DNA of 10,243 nucleotides, from NCBI GenBank assembly GCA_035295985.1, contig DATHBT010000256.1, forward strand, positions 1-10,243. The letters run 5' to 3'. Positions 1 through 5,606 of this stretch are shown here, piece after piece. A program made the position numbers and the translations under genes. Origin of the DNA: JAIVGV01 sp035295985 (GTDB lineage Bacteria; Acidobacteriota; Blastocatellia; Pyrinomonadales; Pyrinomonadaceae). The notes beneath the pieces were generated by a model. The model saw only the letters and a list, made by a program, of their open reading frames with translations, was not told the origin of the DNA and did not search any database. Each line of letters opens with the position of its first letter. Within the stretch, counting starts at the first letter, position 1.

Positions 1-1
1 G

Positions 2-440
<439 letters not shown>

Positions 441-442
<2 letters not shown>

Positions 443-560
443 AGCTGTTAGCTGTTAGCAATTAGCTGTTAGCTTTCAGAAAAAGAAGATAGCGGGGGAA
501 GGTGAGCGTCACTGCCCCCTGCTTTTTAGTCTTAGCTAACAGCTAATTGCTAACAGCTTC
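441..560. repeat. Heptamer-built inverted repeat element A after the activator gene
   Basis: The left arm (441-474) overlaps the TGA stop of the activator gene and consists of tandem 7-mers: GCTGTTA, GCTGTTA, GCAATTA, GCTGTTA. The right arm (534-560) is the exact reverse complement except that it has one 7-mer fewer, so the arms differ by one whole repeat unit. The 59-base centre carries its own terminator-like hairpin. Transcribed, the arms would fold into a 27-bp stem. The sequence is AT-rich compared with the flanking genes. Confidence 0.9.
491..527 (+). terminator. Intrinsic terminator nested inside repeat element A
   Basis: AGCGGGGG (491-498) pairs with CCCCTGCT (516-523, one G-T wobble) and is followed by a T5 run (523-527). 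An A-rich stretch (479-486) lies upstream, so it could also work in reverse. It lies about 50 bases after the activator stop and would end that transcript before the sigma-54 promoter downstream. Confidence 0.6.
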
Positions 561-567
561 CTTTCCC

Positions 568-622
568 CTGTCCACTTTTGTTGACACCTGTCTCCGGGTC
601 TCTGTCCACTCCTGTTCACACC
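568..622 (+). promoter_or_regulatory. Paired 21-bp direct repeats, candidate activator-binding sites
   Basis: Two copies, 568-588 and 602-622, match at 18 of 21 positions with starts 34 bp apart. Both begin CTGTCCACT, contain TGTT and end ACACC. Each copy is itself an imperfect dyad (TGTCCA ... TTGACA in the first, TGTCCA ... TTCACA in the second). They lie roughly 70-125 bp upstream of the -24 element at 694, the usual place for enhancer sites of sigma-54 activators. Function is inferred from position and symmetry only. Confidence 0.55.
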
Positions 623-691
623 ACTCGCGCCGAGTCGTTCCGCCTTCGCAATTTTCCGGGCGGATCGCGCGGGCAGGCGTGCGTGCGGGCG

Positions 692-708
692 TTGGCACGA
701 ACATTGCC
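692..708 (+). promoter_or_regulatory. Sigma-54 (-24/-12) promoter of the receiver-domain gene
   Basis: The sequence TTGGCACG-AACA-TTGCC matches the sigma-54 consensus TGGCACG-N4-TTGC essentially perfectly. The invariant GG is at 694-695 and the invariant GC at 706-707, with the required 12-bp register. The predicted transcription start is about 718-720. It points at the receiver-domain gene. Confidence 0.85.
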
Positions 709-730
709 GTGAAGAAAAACGAAATTAGGC

Positions 731-1204
731 GTGAAGGAAGAGGTTGAGTTGGTCGAAGTTTTCGAGAGCGGGGCGGGTTCGCTGGCGACGCTGCCACCGC
801 TGAGGACGGGCGTGAGGCCGAAAGTTCTAATCGTTGACGACGACGCGTCCATCACGCAGCAGCTCTACTGGACGCTGTGCGACGAGTTCGAGGTGCTGAC
901 CGCCAACGACCTCCCCACCGCCCTGCGACGCGCGACGATCTACGAGCCGAACATACTGATCCTTGACCTGCACCTGCCGCCGACGCCCGACGTGCCCGAC
1001 ACGGGCCTGCGCATCCTCGACTTCGTCAAGGTGCGCCGGCCCGCCCCGAAGATCTTCGTCGTGAGTGCCGCCGGGGGCATCGGCGTGGAGAAGGCCTGCT
1101 ACCAGCACGGGGCGGACGTCTTCATCGGCAAGCCGCTCGACATCGAGCGCCTGCTCGCGGCCGTGCGCCGCGCCGCCGCGAGCGAGGCCGTGCCCTCGCT
1201 CTGA
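731..1204 (+). CDS. Single-domain response regulator (receiver domain), PrsR-receiver-like
   Basis: The protein has 157 residues from GTG 731. It is a CheY-like receiver with acidic pair D36/D37 (VLIVDDD), phosphoacceptor D79 (ILILDLHLPP), switch Ser112 (FVVSA) and Lys134 (FIGKPLD). No output domain follows, so it probably signals through protein contacts. The stretch from QLYWTL to LDLHLPP resembles, from memory, the receiver of PEP-CTERM-type sigma-54 regulators (PrsR), which have an LDLGLPP motif; this is a family recollection, not a search. The start is uncertain. GTG 731 has no clear ribosome site. TTG 749 (codon 7) follows AAGGAAGAGG at 734-743 with 5-nt spacing. GTG 812 (codon 28) follows GAGG at 802-805 and begins right at the receiver fold. 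Transcription is probably from the sigma-54 promoter at 692-708. A strong terminator follows 146 bp after the stop. Confidence 0.9.
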   Translation: MKEEVELVEVFESGAGSLATLPPLRTGVRPKVLIVDDDASITQQLYWTLCDEFEVLTANDLPTALRRATIYEPNILILDLHLPPTPDVPDTGLRILDFVKVRRPAPKIFVVSAAGGIGVEKACYQHGADVFIGKPLDIERLLAAVRRAAASEAVPSL

Positions 1205-1276
1205 CAACGATTTCTCACCCCGGCACGCCCCGGTGGGCCGCGCACCCGATGCGCTCTTTGACAGCTCTCACAGGTT

Positions 1277-1304
1277 CCTCTCGTTCCCCTCCTTTAACGA
1301 GAGG
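1277..1304. other. Hairpin in the gap after the receiver gene
   Basis: CCTCTCGTT (1277-1285) pairs perfectly with AACGAGAGG (1296-1304) around a 10-nt pyrimidine loop. No T-run follows, so it is not a terminator itself. It would lie in the 3' untranslated region of the receiver mRNA, before the terminator at 1350. Role unknown. Confidence 0.45.
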
Positions 1305-1349
1305 CCGCCGAAGTCCCGCGAGCGGTTCCCTTCGCCGCGCGCGGGGCAC

Positions 1350-1407
1350 GAAGCCCCCGCTTCCTTCTTCTGATCCGACCCAGGGTCACGGGGGCTTCTT
1401 TTTTTTT
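1350..1407 (+). terminator. Strong rho-independent terminator
   Basis: GAAGCCCCCG (1350-1359) pairs perfectly with CGGGGGCTTC (1389-1398), followed by nine T residues (1399-1407). The 29-nt loop is long, but the GC-rich stem and T9 tract are textbook. It ends the receiver-gene transcript. Confidence 0.85.
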
Positions 1408-1567
1408 GCGGCGGTGACAGGCGACGTGTGATGCCCTGCGGGGCTGCGCCCCCGCGCGGCGCGCGCGATTAACGCGGTCAACCGGCGCGCGGCGCGCGGG
1501 ACGAGCCGCCGCCGGTCGCTTCACACGTCACCCGTCGCCCGCCGCTCTGCGCAGTCACCCTTCACAC
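1408..1567. repeat. Degenerate heptamer inverted repeat (element D) with GC-rich inner palindrome
   Basis: Left arm 1408-1431 (GCGGCGG ... GACGTGTGA) is mirrored by right arm 1521-1545. Both ends match exactly and the middle is degenerate. The units are variants of the 7-mer GTGACGG (GTGACAG, GCGACGT, GCGACGG, GTGACGT), and further GTCACCC/TTCACAC-type units run to 1567. Inside, a 15-bp nearly perfect stem pairs 1451-1465 with 1486-1500 (14 of 15). It is more eroded than elements A-C. I see no gene in the 1205-1699 gap. Confidence 0.6.
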
Positions 1568-1620
1568 AAAACACCCGCCAACCGGCCGGCTTCCGGCTGT
1601 CGCTCCCCGCCCGCATCACG

Positions 1621-1626
1621 TATAAT
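1621..1626 (+). promoter_or_regulatory. Candidate -10 box for the sbcD transcript
   Basis: A perfect TATAAT lies 73 bases before the sbcD start codon in otherwise GC-rich sequence. No good -35 hexamer is seen; the best at suitable spacing is CTGTCG (1597-1602), 3 of 6 matches. It probably drives sbcD and possibly the downstream LON and moaDE genes. Confidence 0.5.
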
Positions 1627-1699
1627 AGTTTCACGGAAGAAACACGCCCCCGGCGCGTCTCGGCGGCGCGCGACGTGACCTTTTCCGGCCCCGAAAGTT

Positions 1700-3049
1700 A
1701 TGAAGTTTCTCCACGTCGCAGACATCCACCTGGGCTGTCGCCGCTACAACCTCGAAGAGCGCACGAAGGATTTCGCGCGCGCCTGGATCGACGTGATCCA
1801 CACGCACGCGCTGCCGAACAGCGTCGATTTCGTGCTCATCTGCGGCGACTTCTTCAACGCGCGCCGCGTCGACCCGGAGGCGATGAATCACGCCGTCGCG
1901 GGGCTGGAAATCCTGCGCTCCGCCGGCATCCCCGTCGTCGCCATCGAGGGCAACCACGACCAGCACGAGGCCGACTCGGTCAGCCGCTTTAGCTGGATGC
2001 GCTCGCTCTCGCAGTGGGGCTACCTCAAGCTCCTCGAACCCGACAACTCCGACGGCTTCCGGCTCGCCCCGTGGGACGAGGAAGAGAAGCGCGGCTCTTA
2101 CATCGACATCAAGGGCGCGCGCATTTTCGGCACGCACTGGTTCGGCACCTCGACGAACGCCGCGATCCCGCTGCTCACGGACGCCCTGCGGAAAAGCCGC
2201 GGCGAAGGACTCTTCAACATCCTGATGCTGCACACGGACGTGGAGGGGCAACTGAATCGGCCGAACATCCCGGCGCTCTCGCTGGCGCGGATGAAGGAGC
2301 TGCAGGGGCTGGTCGAGTATGTCGCGCTCGGCCACACGCACAAGCGTTTCGAGATCGACGGCTGGGCCTTCAACCCCGGCTCGCTCGAAGCCGTCTCCAT
2401 CGACGAGTACCGCGAGGAGCGCGGCGCGTACTTGATTGAAGTCGCGGACGACCACAAGATTAACGCGACGCACCTGCGCGACTACACGCAGCGCCCCTTC
2501 CAGCGCCTGAACTACGACGTGTCGGGCGTCGAAACGGCCGAGGCCGTCCACGGGGGCGTCCTCGAAGTCGTCCGGCGAGAGGCGCGCGCACACGACGCCG
2601 AGGCCGACGACAGGCCCGCGCCGATCATCGAGATCAACCTGCGCGGCCACCTGGGTTTTAAGAACTCGCTGCTCGACATCCCGCGGATGCGCGCGGAGGC
2701 CAGAGAGCTGACGGGCGCGCTGCACGTGATGGTGACGAACCGCAGCGTGCCAGTCGAGTACGCCGTCGCCGCCGACCTCGACACCGAAGCGTCGCGGCAG
2801 GTGCGCGAGCGGCGCATCGTCGAAGACCTGATCGCGCGCGACGCCCGCTACCGCGACCGCGCGCACAAGCTGGCCGGCCTCGTCCTCGAAGCCAAGCGCC
2901 TCGCGCTGGCGGACGAGTCGCCCGAGCGCATCCTCGAACTGGTCGAACAGCTCGACGTGCCCGTTGACTCGCCCGCGCCCGCGACAGACCCCGAACTCGT
3001 CGCCTCGGCCGCGGCCCTCTCCGCGCTCGAACGAAACGCGGTAAGCTAG
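1700..3049 (+). CDS. sbcD: SbcD/Mre11-type metallophosphoesterase DNA-repair nuclease
   Basis: The 449-residue protein is a calcineurin-like phosphoesterase of the SbcD/Mre11 group. This group forms the nuclease partner of SbcC/Rad50 and trims hairpin and double-strand DNA ends. All metal-site motifs are present: D8 and H10 (ADIHLG), D50 (CGDFF), N85-H86-D87 (EGNHDQHE), H178 (MLHTD), and H212/H214 (LGHTHKR). The catalytic core ends near residue 250. The C-terminal 200 residues, with charged helical segments, would hold the capping and SbcC-binding regions. The start is secure because MKFLHVADIHLG is the typical N-terminus of the family, although no strong Shine-Dalgarno precedes it. No sbcC follows; the next gene is a LON-domain protein, so the partner must be elsewhere or lie outside the window. 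The gene symbol is by family and the exact subfamily is uncertain. Confidence 0.88.
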   Translation: MKFLHVADIHLGCRRYNLEERTKDFARAWIDVIHTHALPNSVDFVLICGDFFNARRVDPEAMNHAVAGLEILRSAGIPVVAIEGNHDQHEADSVSRFSWMRSLSQWGYLKLLEPDNSDGFRLAPWDEEEKRGSYIDIKGARIFGTHWFGTSTNAAIPLLTDALRKSRGEGLFNILMLHTDVEGQLNRPNIPALSLARMKELQGLVEYVALGHTHKRFEIDGWAFNPGSLEAVSIDEYREERGAYLIEVADDHKINATHLRDYTQRPFQRLNYDVSGVETAEAVHGGVLEVVRREARAHDAEADDRPAPIIEINLRGHLGFKNSLLDIPRMRAEARELTGALHVMVTNRSVPVEYAVAADLDTEASRQVRERRIVEDLIARDARYRDRAHKLAGLVLEAKRLALADESPERILELVEQLDVPVDSPAPATDPELVASAAALSALERNAVS

Positions 3050-3124
3050 TGGCCGGTGGTCAGTGGCCGGTGATCAGTAAAAATTTTCTGGCACTGATCA
3101 CTGATCACCGGCCACTGACCACTG
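3048..3124. repeat. Heptamer-built inverted repeat element B between sbcD and the LON gene
   Basis: The left arm (3048-3078) starts inside the sbcD TAG stop and reads GTGGCCG, GTGGTCA, GTGGCCG, GTGATCA, GT. The right arm (3093-3124) in reverse complement reads CA, GTGGTCA, GTGGCCG, GTGATCA, GTGATCA, GT. The arms share a 23-base core. Each arm also has heptamer copies lacking in the other. The 14-nt loop (AAAAATTTTCTGGC) is AT-rich. The element occupies nearly all of the 81-bp gap, ending 6 bp before the next start codon. Confidence 0.92.
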
Positions 3125-3130
3125 CCTTCC

Positions 3131-3832
3131 ATGTCTGACGCCCTCGAACGTGTGCGCGGCGTGCGCGAGCTGCCGCTATTCCCGCTGCCGCTGGTGCTCT
3201 TCCCCGGCGTACCGCTCCCGCTGCACATCTTCGAGGATCGCTACCGCCGTCTGCTCGCCGACATTCGCGTCTCGAACAACCTGTTCGGCCTCCCCCGCTT
3301 CGAGAACCCGGTCGCGGAAGGGTCGCGCCCGAACGTGGGCCACGTCGGCTGCGTGGCAGAGGTCGTCGAGGTGCAGCCGCTCGAAGACGGGCGCTCGAAC
3401 ATCCTGACGGTCGGCGTCGTGCGCTACCGCCTGACCGGGTACGTTGACGCGGGTGAGCCGTACCTCGTCGGGCGCGTCGAGTTCTTCGAGGACGAAGACG
3501 AGGAGGGGGAACTGCTCGCGCGCCGCGCCGCGCGCGTCTCCGAACTCTTCGGCCGCATCGCGCGATCCGTGCGCGCGCTCAACGACGACCGCACGCCCGT
3601 CCCCGATCTGCCCGCCGACGACGCGGAACGGCTCTCCTTCCTCGTCGCCGCCGCGATGGAGATGGAGAACGACGACAAGCAGGAGCTTCTTGAGATGCGC
3701 TCGTCCGCCGCGCGCCTCGCACGCCTCGCGCGGCTGCTCGCGCGCGTCGTGGACAACTACGAGGCGCGCGCCCGCGCCCACACGCTCGCCAAGGGCAACG
3801 GCCACGGCGGGCGCAAGATCGACCTCGGCTGA
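3131..3832 (+). CDS. Stand-alone LON substrate-binding domain protein
   Basis: This 233-residue protein carries the N-terminal domain of Lon protease (LON/PUA-like fold) without the ATPase or protease parts. The signature is at residues 11-40: VRELPLFPLPLVLFPGVPLPLHIFEDRYRRLL. It continues through the beta-rich core (GCVAEVVEVQPLEDGRSNILTVG, residues 73-95). The second half (about 130-220) is charged and alpha-helical, as in other short LON-domain proteins. Function is unknown; substrate recognition or an adaptor role is suggested only by the domain. The ATG at 3131 has no Shine-Dalgarno: the six bases before it (CCTTCC) are preceded directly by the right arm of repeat element B. A leaderless or hairpin-modulated start is therefore possible. 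The stop overlaps the moaDE start (TGATG), indicating a shared transcript and probable translational coupling. Confidence 0.88.
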   Translation: MSDALERVRGVRELPLFPLPLVLFPGVPLPLHIFEDRYRRLLADIRVSNNLFGLPRFENPVAEGSRPNVGHVGCVAEVVEVQPLEDGRSNILTVGVVRYRLTGYVDAGEPYLVGRVEFFEDEDEEGELLARRAARVSELFGRIARSVRALNDDRTPVPDLPADDAERLSFLVAAAMEMENDDKQELLEMRSSAARLARLARLLARVVDNYEARARAHTLAKGNGHGGRKIDLG

Positions 3833-4614
3833 TGACTCACGACCGCGCCACCGAAAACGACGAAGGGCTGACGGGGCGCGTCGCCGTGCGCGTCCTGCTC
3901 TTCGGCGCGGCGCGCGAGGCGGCGGGCGAGGCCGAGCTGCGGCTCGAAGCCGGTGCGCCCGCGACGGCCGCGAGCGTCCTCGAAGAGCTGCTCGCGGCGC
4001 GGCCCGAACTGCGCCGCTTCGGCCGCTCGCTGCTCGTCGCCGTCAACGAGGAGTACGCGCCGCCGCAGCGTGAGGTGCGCGCGGGTGACGAGGTCGCGGT
4101 CTTCCCGCCGGTGAGCGGCGGCGCGCACGATGCGAATGAGGGTGTCGCTGATCGAGATTTCTTCGAGCTGACGACCGAGCAGATCGACGTGGGCGCGGCG
4201 GCCCGCCGCGTCGTGCCGCCGGAGTGCGGCGCGACCGTGTCGCTCGACGGCTACGTGCGCGAGTGGACGAAAGGCCGCCGCACCCTCTACCTCGTTTACG
4301 AGGCTTACGCGCCGATGGCCGTCGCGGAGATGCGGAGGCTGGGCGCGCGCCTGCGCGAGCGGTTCCCCGACATCAGGCACGTCGGCATCGTCCACCGCAC
4401 GGGGCGGCTTGAGATCGGCGAGACCTCGGTCGTCATCTCCGTCGCCGCGCCGCACCGCCGCGCGGCCTTCGAGGCGTGCGAGTGGGCGATCAAAGAGTTG
4501 AAGCGCACCGTCCCCGTCTGGAAGAAGGAGTTTTACGAGGGCGGCGAGGTGTGGGTCGAGGGCGAGGGCGCGCCAGAAGAGTTCCGGCAGGACGACGGCG
4601 GCCGGGCGGGCTAG
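3832..4614 (+). CDS. MoaD-MoaE fusion, molybdopterin synthase
   Basis: The single 260-residue chain joins both molybdopterin synthase subunits. Residues 17-97 are MoaD-like (ubiquitin fold, starting VAVRVLLFGAAREAAG) and end in PPVSGG at 92-97. Residues about 107-250 are MoaE, with GATVSLDGYVREWTKG, HRTGRLEIGE (188-197), HRRAAFEA and PVWKKEF. Lys224 and Lys231 keep the 7-residue spacing of E. coli MoaE K119/K126. The enzyme transfers two sulfurs to precursor Z (cPMP) to give molybdopterin. Normal MoaD needs a free C-terminal Gly-Gly to carry thiocarboxylate, so this chain must be cut after Gly97 or use another route. A comparable processed fusion, MoaX, is known in Mycobacterium tuberculosis. 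No in-frame start codon sits at the junction, so separate translation of MoaE is unlikely. It overlaps the LON gene by 1 bp (TGATG). No other moa gene is in view. Confidence 0.92.
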   Translation: MTHDRATENDEGLTGRVAVRVLLFGAAREAAGEAELRLEAGAPATAASVLEELLAARPELRRFGRSLLVAVNEEYAPPQREVRAGDEVAVFPPVSGGAHDANEGVADRDFFELTTEQIDVGAAARRVVPPECGATVSLDGYVREWTKGRRTLYLVYEAYAPMAVAEMRRLGARLRERFPDIRHVGIVHRTGRLEIGETSVVISVAAPHRRAAFEACEWAIKELKRTVPVWKKEFYEGGEVWVEGEGAPEEFRQDDGGRAG

Positions 4615-4617
4615 AAG

Positions 4618-4703
4618 TTGGAGGCTTGCGGTTTAAGGTTTGAGGTTGTGGGATTGAAGCCTCTTCTGTCGCGCCGCGCGCCTTGAACCTCAAACCTTAA
4701 ACC
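4618..4703. repeat. Heptamer-built inverted repeat element C after moaDE
   Basis: It starts 4 bases after the moaDE TAG stop. The left arm is six tandem 7-mers from 4618: TTGGAGG, CTTGCGG, TTTAAGG, TTTGAGG, TTGTGGG, ATTGAAG. The right arm, 4681-4703, reads CCTTGAA, CCTCAAA, CCTTAAA, CC. An 18-bp stretch (4630-4647 with 4686-4703) is a perfect inverted repeat. A shorter GAGGC/GCCTC pair (4621-4625, 4659-4663) lies within the left half. Only two of the six left units match right-arm units exactly, so this element is more diverged than A and B. Confidence 0.85.
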
Positions 4704-4788
4704 CCGCCCCTGTTTCCGCGCCGGAAATTTTCCGTGCCGACGTTAATCGGGCCGCCGCGCCGGTCGTTAAACTTTTGAAGAAAACTCT

Positions 4789-4795
4789 AGAGGGG
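4789..4795 (+). promoter_or_regulatory. Ribosome binding site of the lipoprotein gene
   Basis: AGAGGGG lies 8 nt before TTG 4804 but runs directly into GTG 4795. This spacing favours TTG 4804 as the true start, three codons downstream of the GTG. Confidence 0.55.
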
Positions 4796-5373
4796 TGTTC
4801 AAGTTGATCGGAAGACGGCTGACAATCGCGCTCCTTTTGTCCGCGCTCGCGGCGTGGGCGGGCTGCGGCGGCGGGAACTCCGCGGGCGGCCCCAAACTCT
4901 CGGCCACGCCCGAGCAGCGGCCGGAACTCGACCTCGAAACCGTCCGCAAGGCCATCAACGGCGCGTGGATCGAGGACGTGCCGGCCGCCGACGGCAAGGG
5001 CAGGCCGCAGAACTGGGGCTTCGCTTATAACGAGCCGAAGGAGATCGAGATCGTCGAGCAGAAGGTGGAGGGCGACACGGCGACCCTCGTCGTCAACATG
5101 AAGACGCGCTCGCACCCGCGCGACCGGCGGCAGATGAGCCTCGAAGGCCAACTGCGCCTGCACATGAGGCTCGAAACCGAGCTGTTCTTCCGCGAGTGGG
5201 ACGTGGAGGACGTGGAGAACATCTCCTTCAAGTACACGATGCTCCAACCGCTGCCGCCCTTGCCCGGCGAGAGTCCGGCGGAAGGCGAGAGTCCGGCGGC
5301 CAGCCCAGCGGCCAGCCCAGCGGCGAGTCCGAGCGCCAGCCCTTCGCCTGCGAAGCGCGACGCGAAGGGCTGA
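4795..5373 (+). CDS. Predicted lipoprotein with Ser/Pro/Ala-rich tail, function unknown
   Basis: The protein has 192 residues from GTG 4795, or 189 from TTG 4804, which has the better-placed ribosome site. The N-terminus is a signal peptide: basic GRR, hydrophobic LTIALLLSALAAWAG, then Cys24 followed by a Gly-rich linker. This fits a lipoprotein, although Trp at -3 of the lipobox is not ideal, so lipidation is probable rather than certain. The middle (residues 43-150) is a hydrophilic domain rich in beta-prone segments (EIEIVEQKVEGDTATLVVNMKTR) that I cannot assign to a family. The tail (154-185) is a low-complexity Ser-Pro-Ala sequence encoded by tandem DNA repeats and is probably an extended linker in the periplasm. 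It follows repeat element C and precedes a strong terminator, so it looks monocistronic or the last gene of its transcript. No convincing promoter is visible in 4704-4794. Confidence 0.8.
   Translation: MFKLIGRRLTIALLLSALAAWAGCGGGNSAGGPKLSATPEQRPELDLETVRKAINGAWIEDVPAADGKGRPQNWGFAYNEPKEIEIVEQKVEGDTATLVVNMKTRSHPRDRRQMSLEGQLRLHMRLETELFFREWDVEDVENISFKYTMLQPLPPLPGESPAEGESPAASPAASPAASPSASPSPAKRDAKG
5266..5345 (+). repeat. In-frame tandem repeats encoding the SPAA tail of the lipoprotein
   Basis: A 16-base block (GGCGAGAGTCCGGCGG) occurs at 5266-5281 and 5284-5299 with an 18-bp period. CCAGCCCAGCGG is then tandemly duplicated at 5300-5311 and 5312-5323. All periods are multiples of three, so copy-number changes would keep the frame and lengthen or shorten the tail. 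Confidence 0.8.
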
Positions 5374-5378
5374 AGCCG

Positions 5379-5393
5379 GCGCGAATTTCGCGC
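5379..5393. other. Short perfect dyad after the lipoprotein gene
   Basis: GCGCGAA-T-TTCGCGC is a perfect 15-bp dyad 5 bases after the stop codon. A second potential stem (5338-5347 with 5362-5371, 10 bp) covers the end of the gene itself. Neither has a T-run, and the real terminator lies 60 bp further on. The remaining 5489-5606 sequence holds a GC-rich stretch and the repeat before recN. Confidence 0.35.
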
Positions 5394-5452
5394 GAGGCCG
5401 CGCCCCCGTTACGTCGCTCGACTAACGTGCGGAGGAGAACGTAACAAATCAA

Positions 5453-5488
5453 GGCCGGGCGACAGGCACGTCGCCCGGCCTCCTTTTT
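5453..5488 (+). terminator. Rho-independent terminator between the lipoprotein gene and recN
   Basis: GGCCGGGCGAC (5453-5463) pairs perfectly with GTCGCCCGGCC (5470-5480) around a 6-nt loop, followed by TCC and T5 (5484-5488). It ends the lipoprotein transcript, so recN needs its own promoter. Confidence 0.88.
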
Positions 5489-5545
5489 ACCCGCGCAGCC
5501 GGTCGCGCCGCTGAGCGGGCGCGCGGCGCGCGGGCTAAACTTTGC

Positions 5546-5579
5546 TCGACGCGCGGCTCTGTTCTAGAGTTGACGCGCG
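5546..5579 (+). promoter_or_regulatory. Direct repeat upstream of recN, possible operator or promoter region
   Basis: TCGACGCGCG (5546-5555) and TTGACGCGCG (5570-5579) match at 9 of 10 positions and start 24 bp apart, ending 27 bp before the recN ATG. recN is damage-induced in many bacteria, but I see no recognised LexA box and no good -10 element here, so the role is speculative. Confidence 0.3.
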
Positions 5580-5606
5580 AGACTTTTTGACGGGACGGCG
5601 GCTCCG

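Noticed and set aside
547..855. Small open frames on both strands in the gap before the receiver gene
   Set aside because: They overlap the repeat arms, the direct repeats and the sigma-54 promoter, have no ribosome site or family features, and overlap one another.
1258..1407. Possible small RNA: TTGACA at 1258-1263, hairpin 1277-1304, terminator 1350-1407
   Set aside because: No -10-like hexamer occurs at 16-18 bp from the TTGACA, so a separate promoter is not supported. The structures are adequately explained as the 3' end of the receiver mRNA.
1631..2866. 411-residue open frame on the minus strand inside sbcD
   Set aside because: It is a GC-rich shadow frame opposite a gene with all catalytic motifs. 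Its protein is compositionally biased with no recognisable domain.
3176..3805. 209-residue minus-strand frame opposite the LON-domain gene
   Set aside because: Antisense shadow typical of high GC; the plus-strand frame has clear LON homology.
4690..5247. 185-residue minus-strand frame over the lipoprotein gene
   Set aside because: Starts in the repeat region's complement and mirrors a plus-strand gene with a signal peptide; low-complexity shadow.
5431..5452. Strong Shine-Dalgarno-like GGAGGAGA before the terminator
   Set aside because: No start codon lies at a usable distance and a terminator follows at once; no small gene can be supported.
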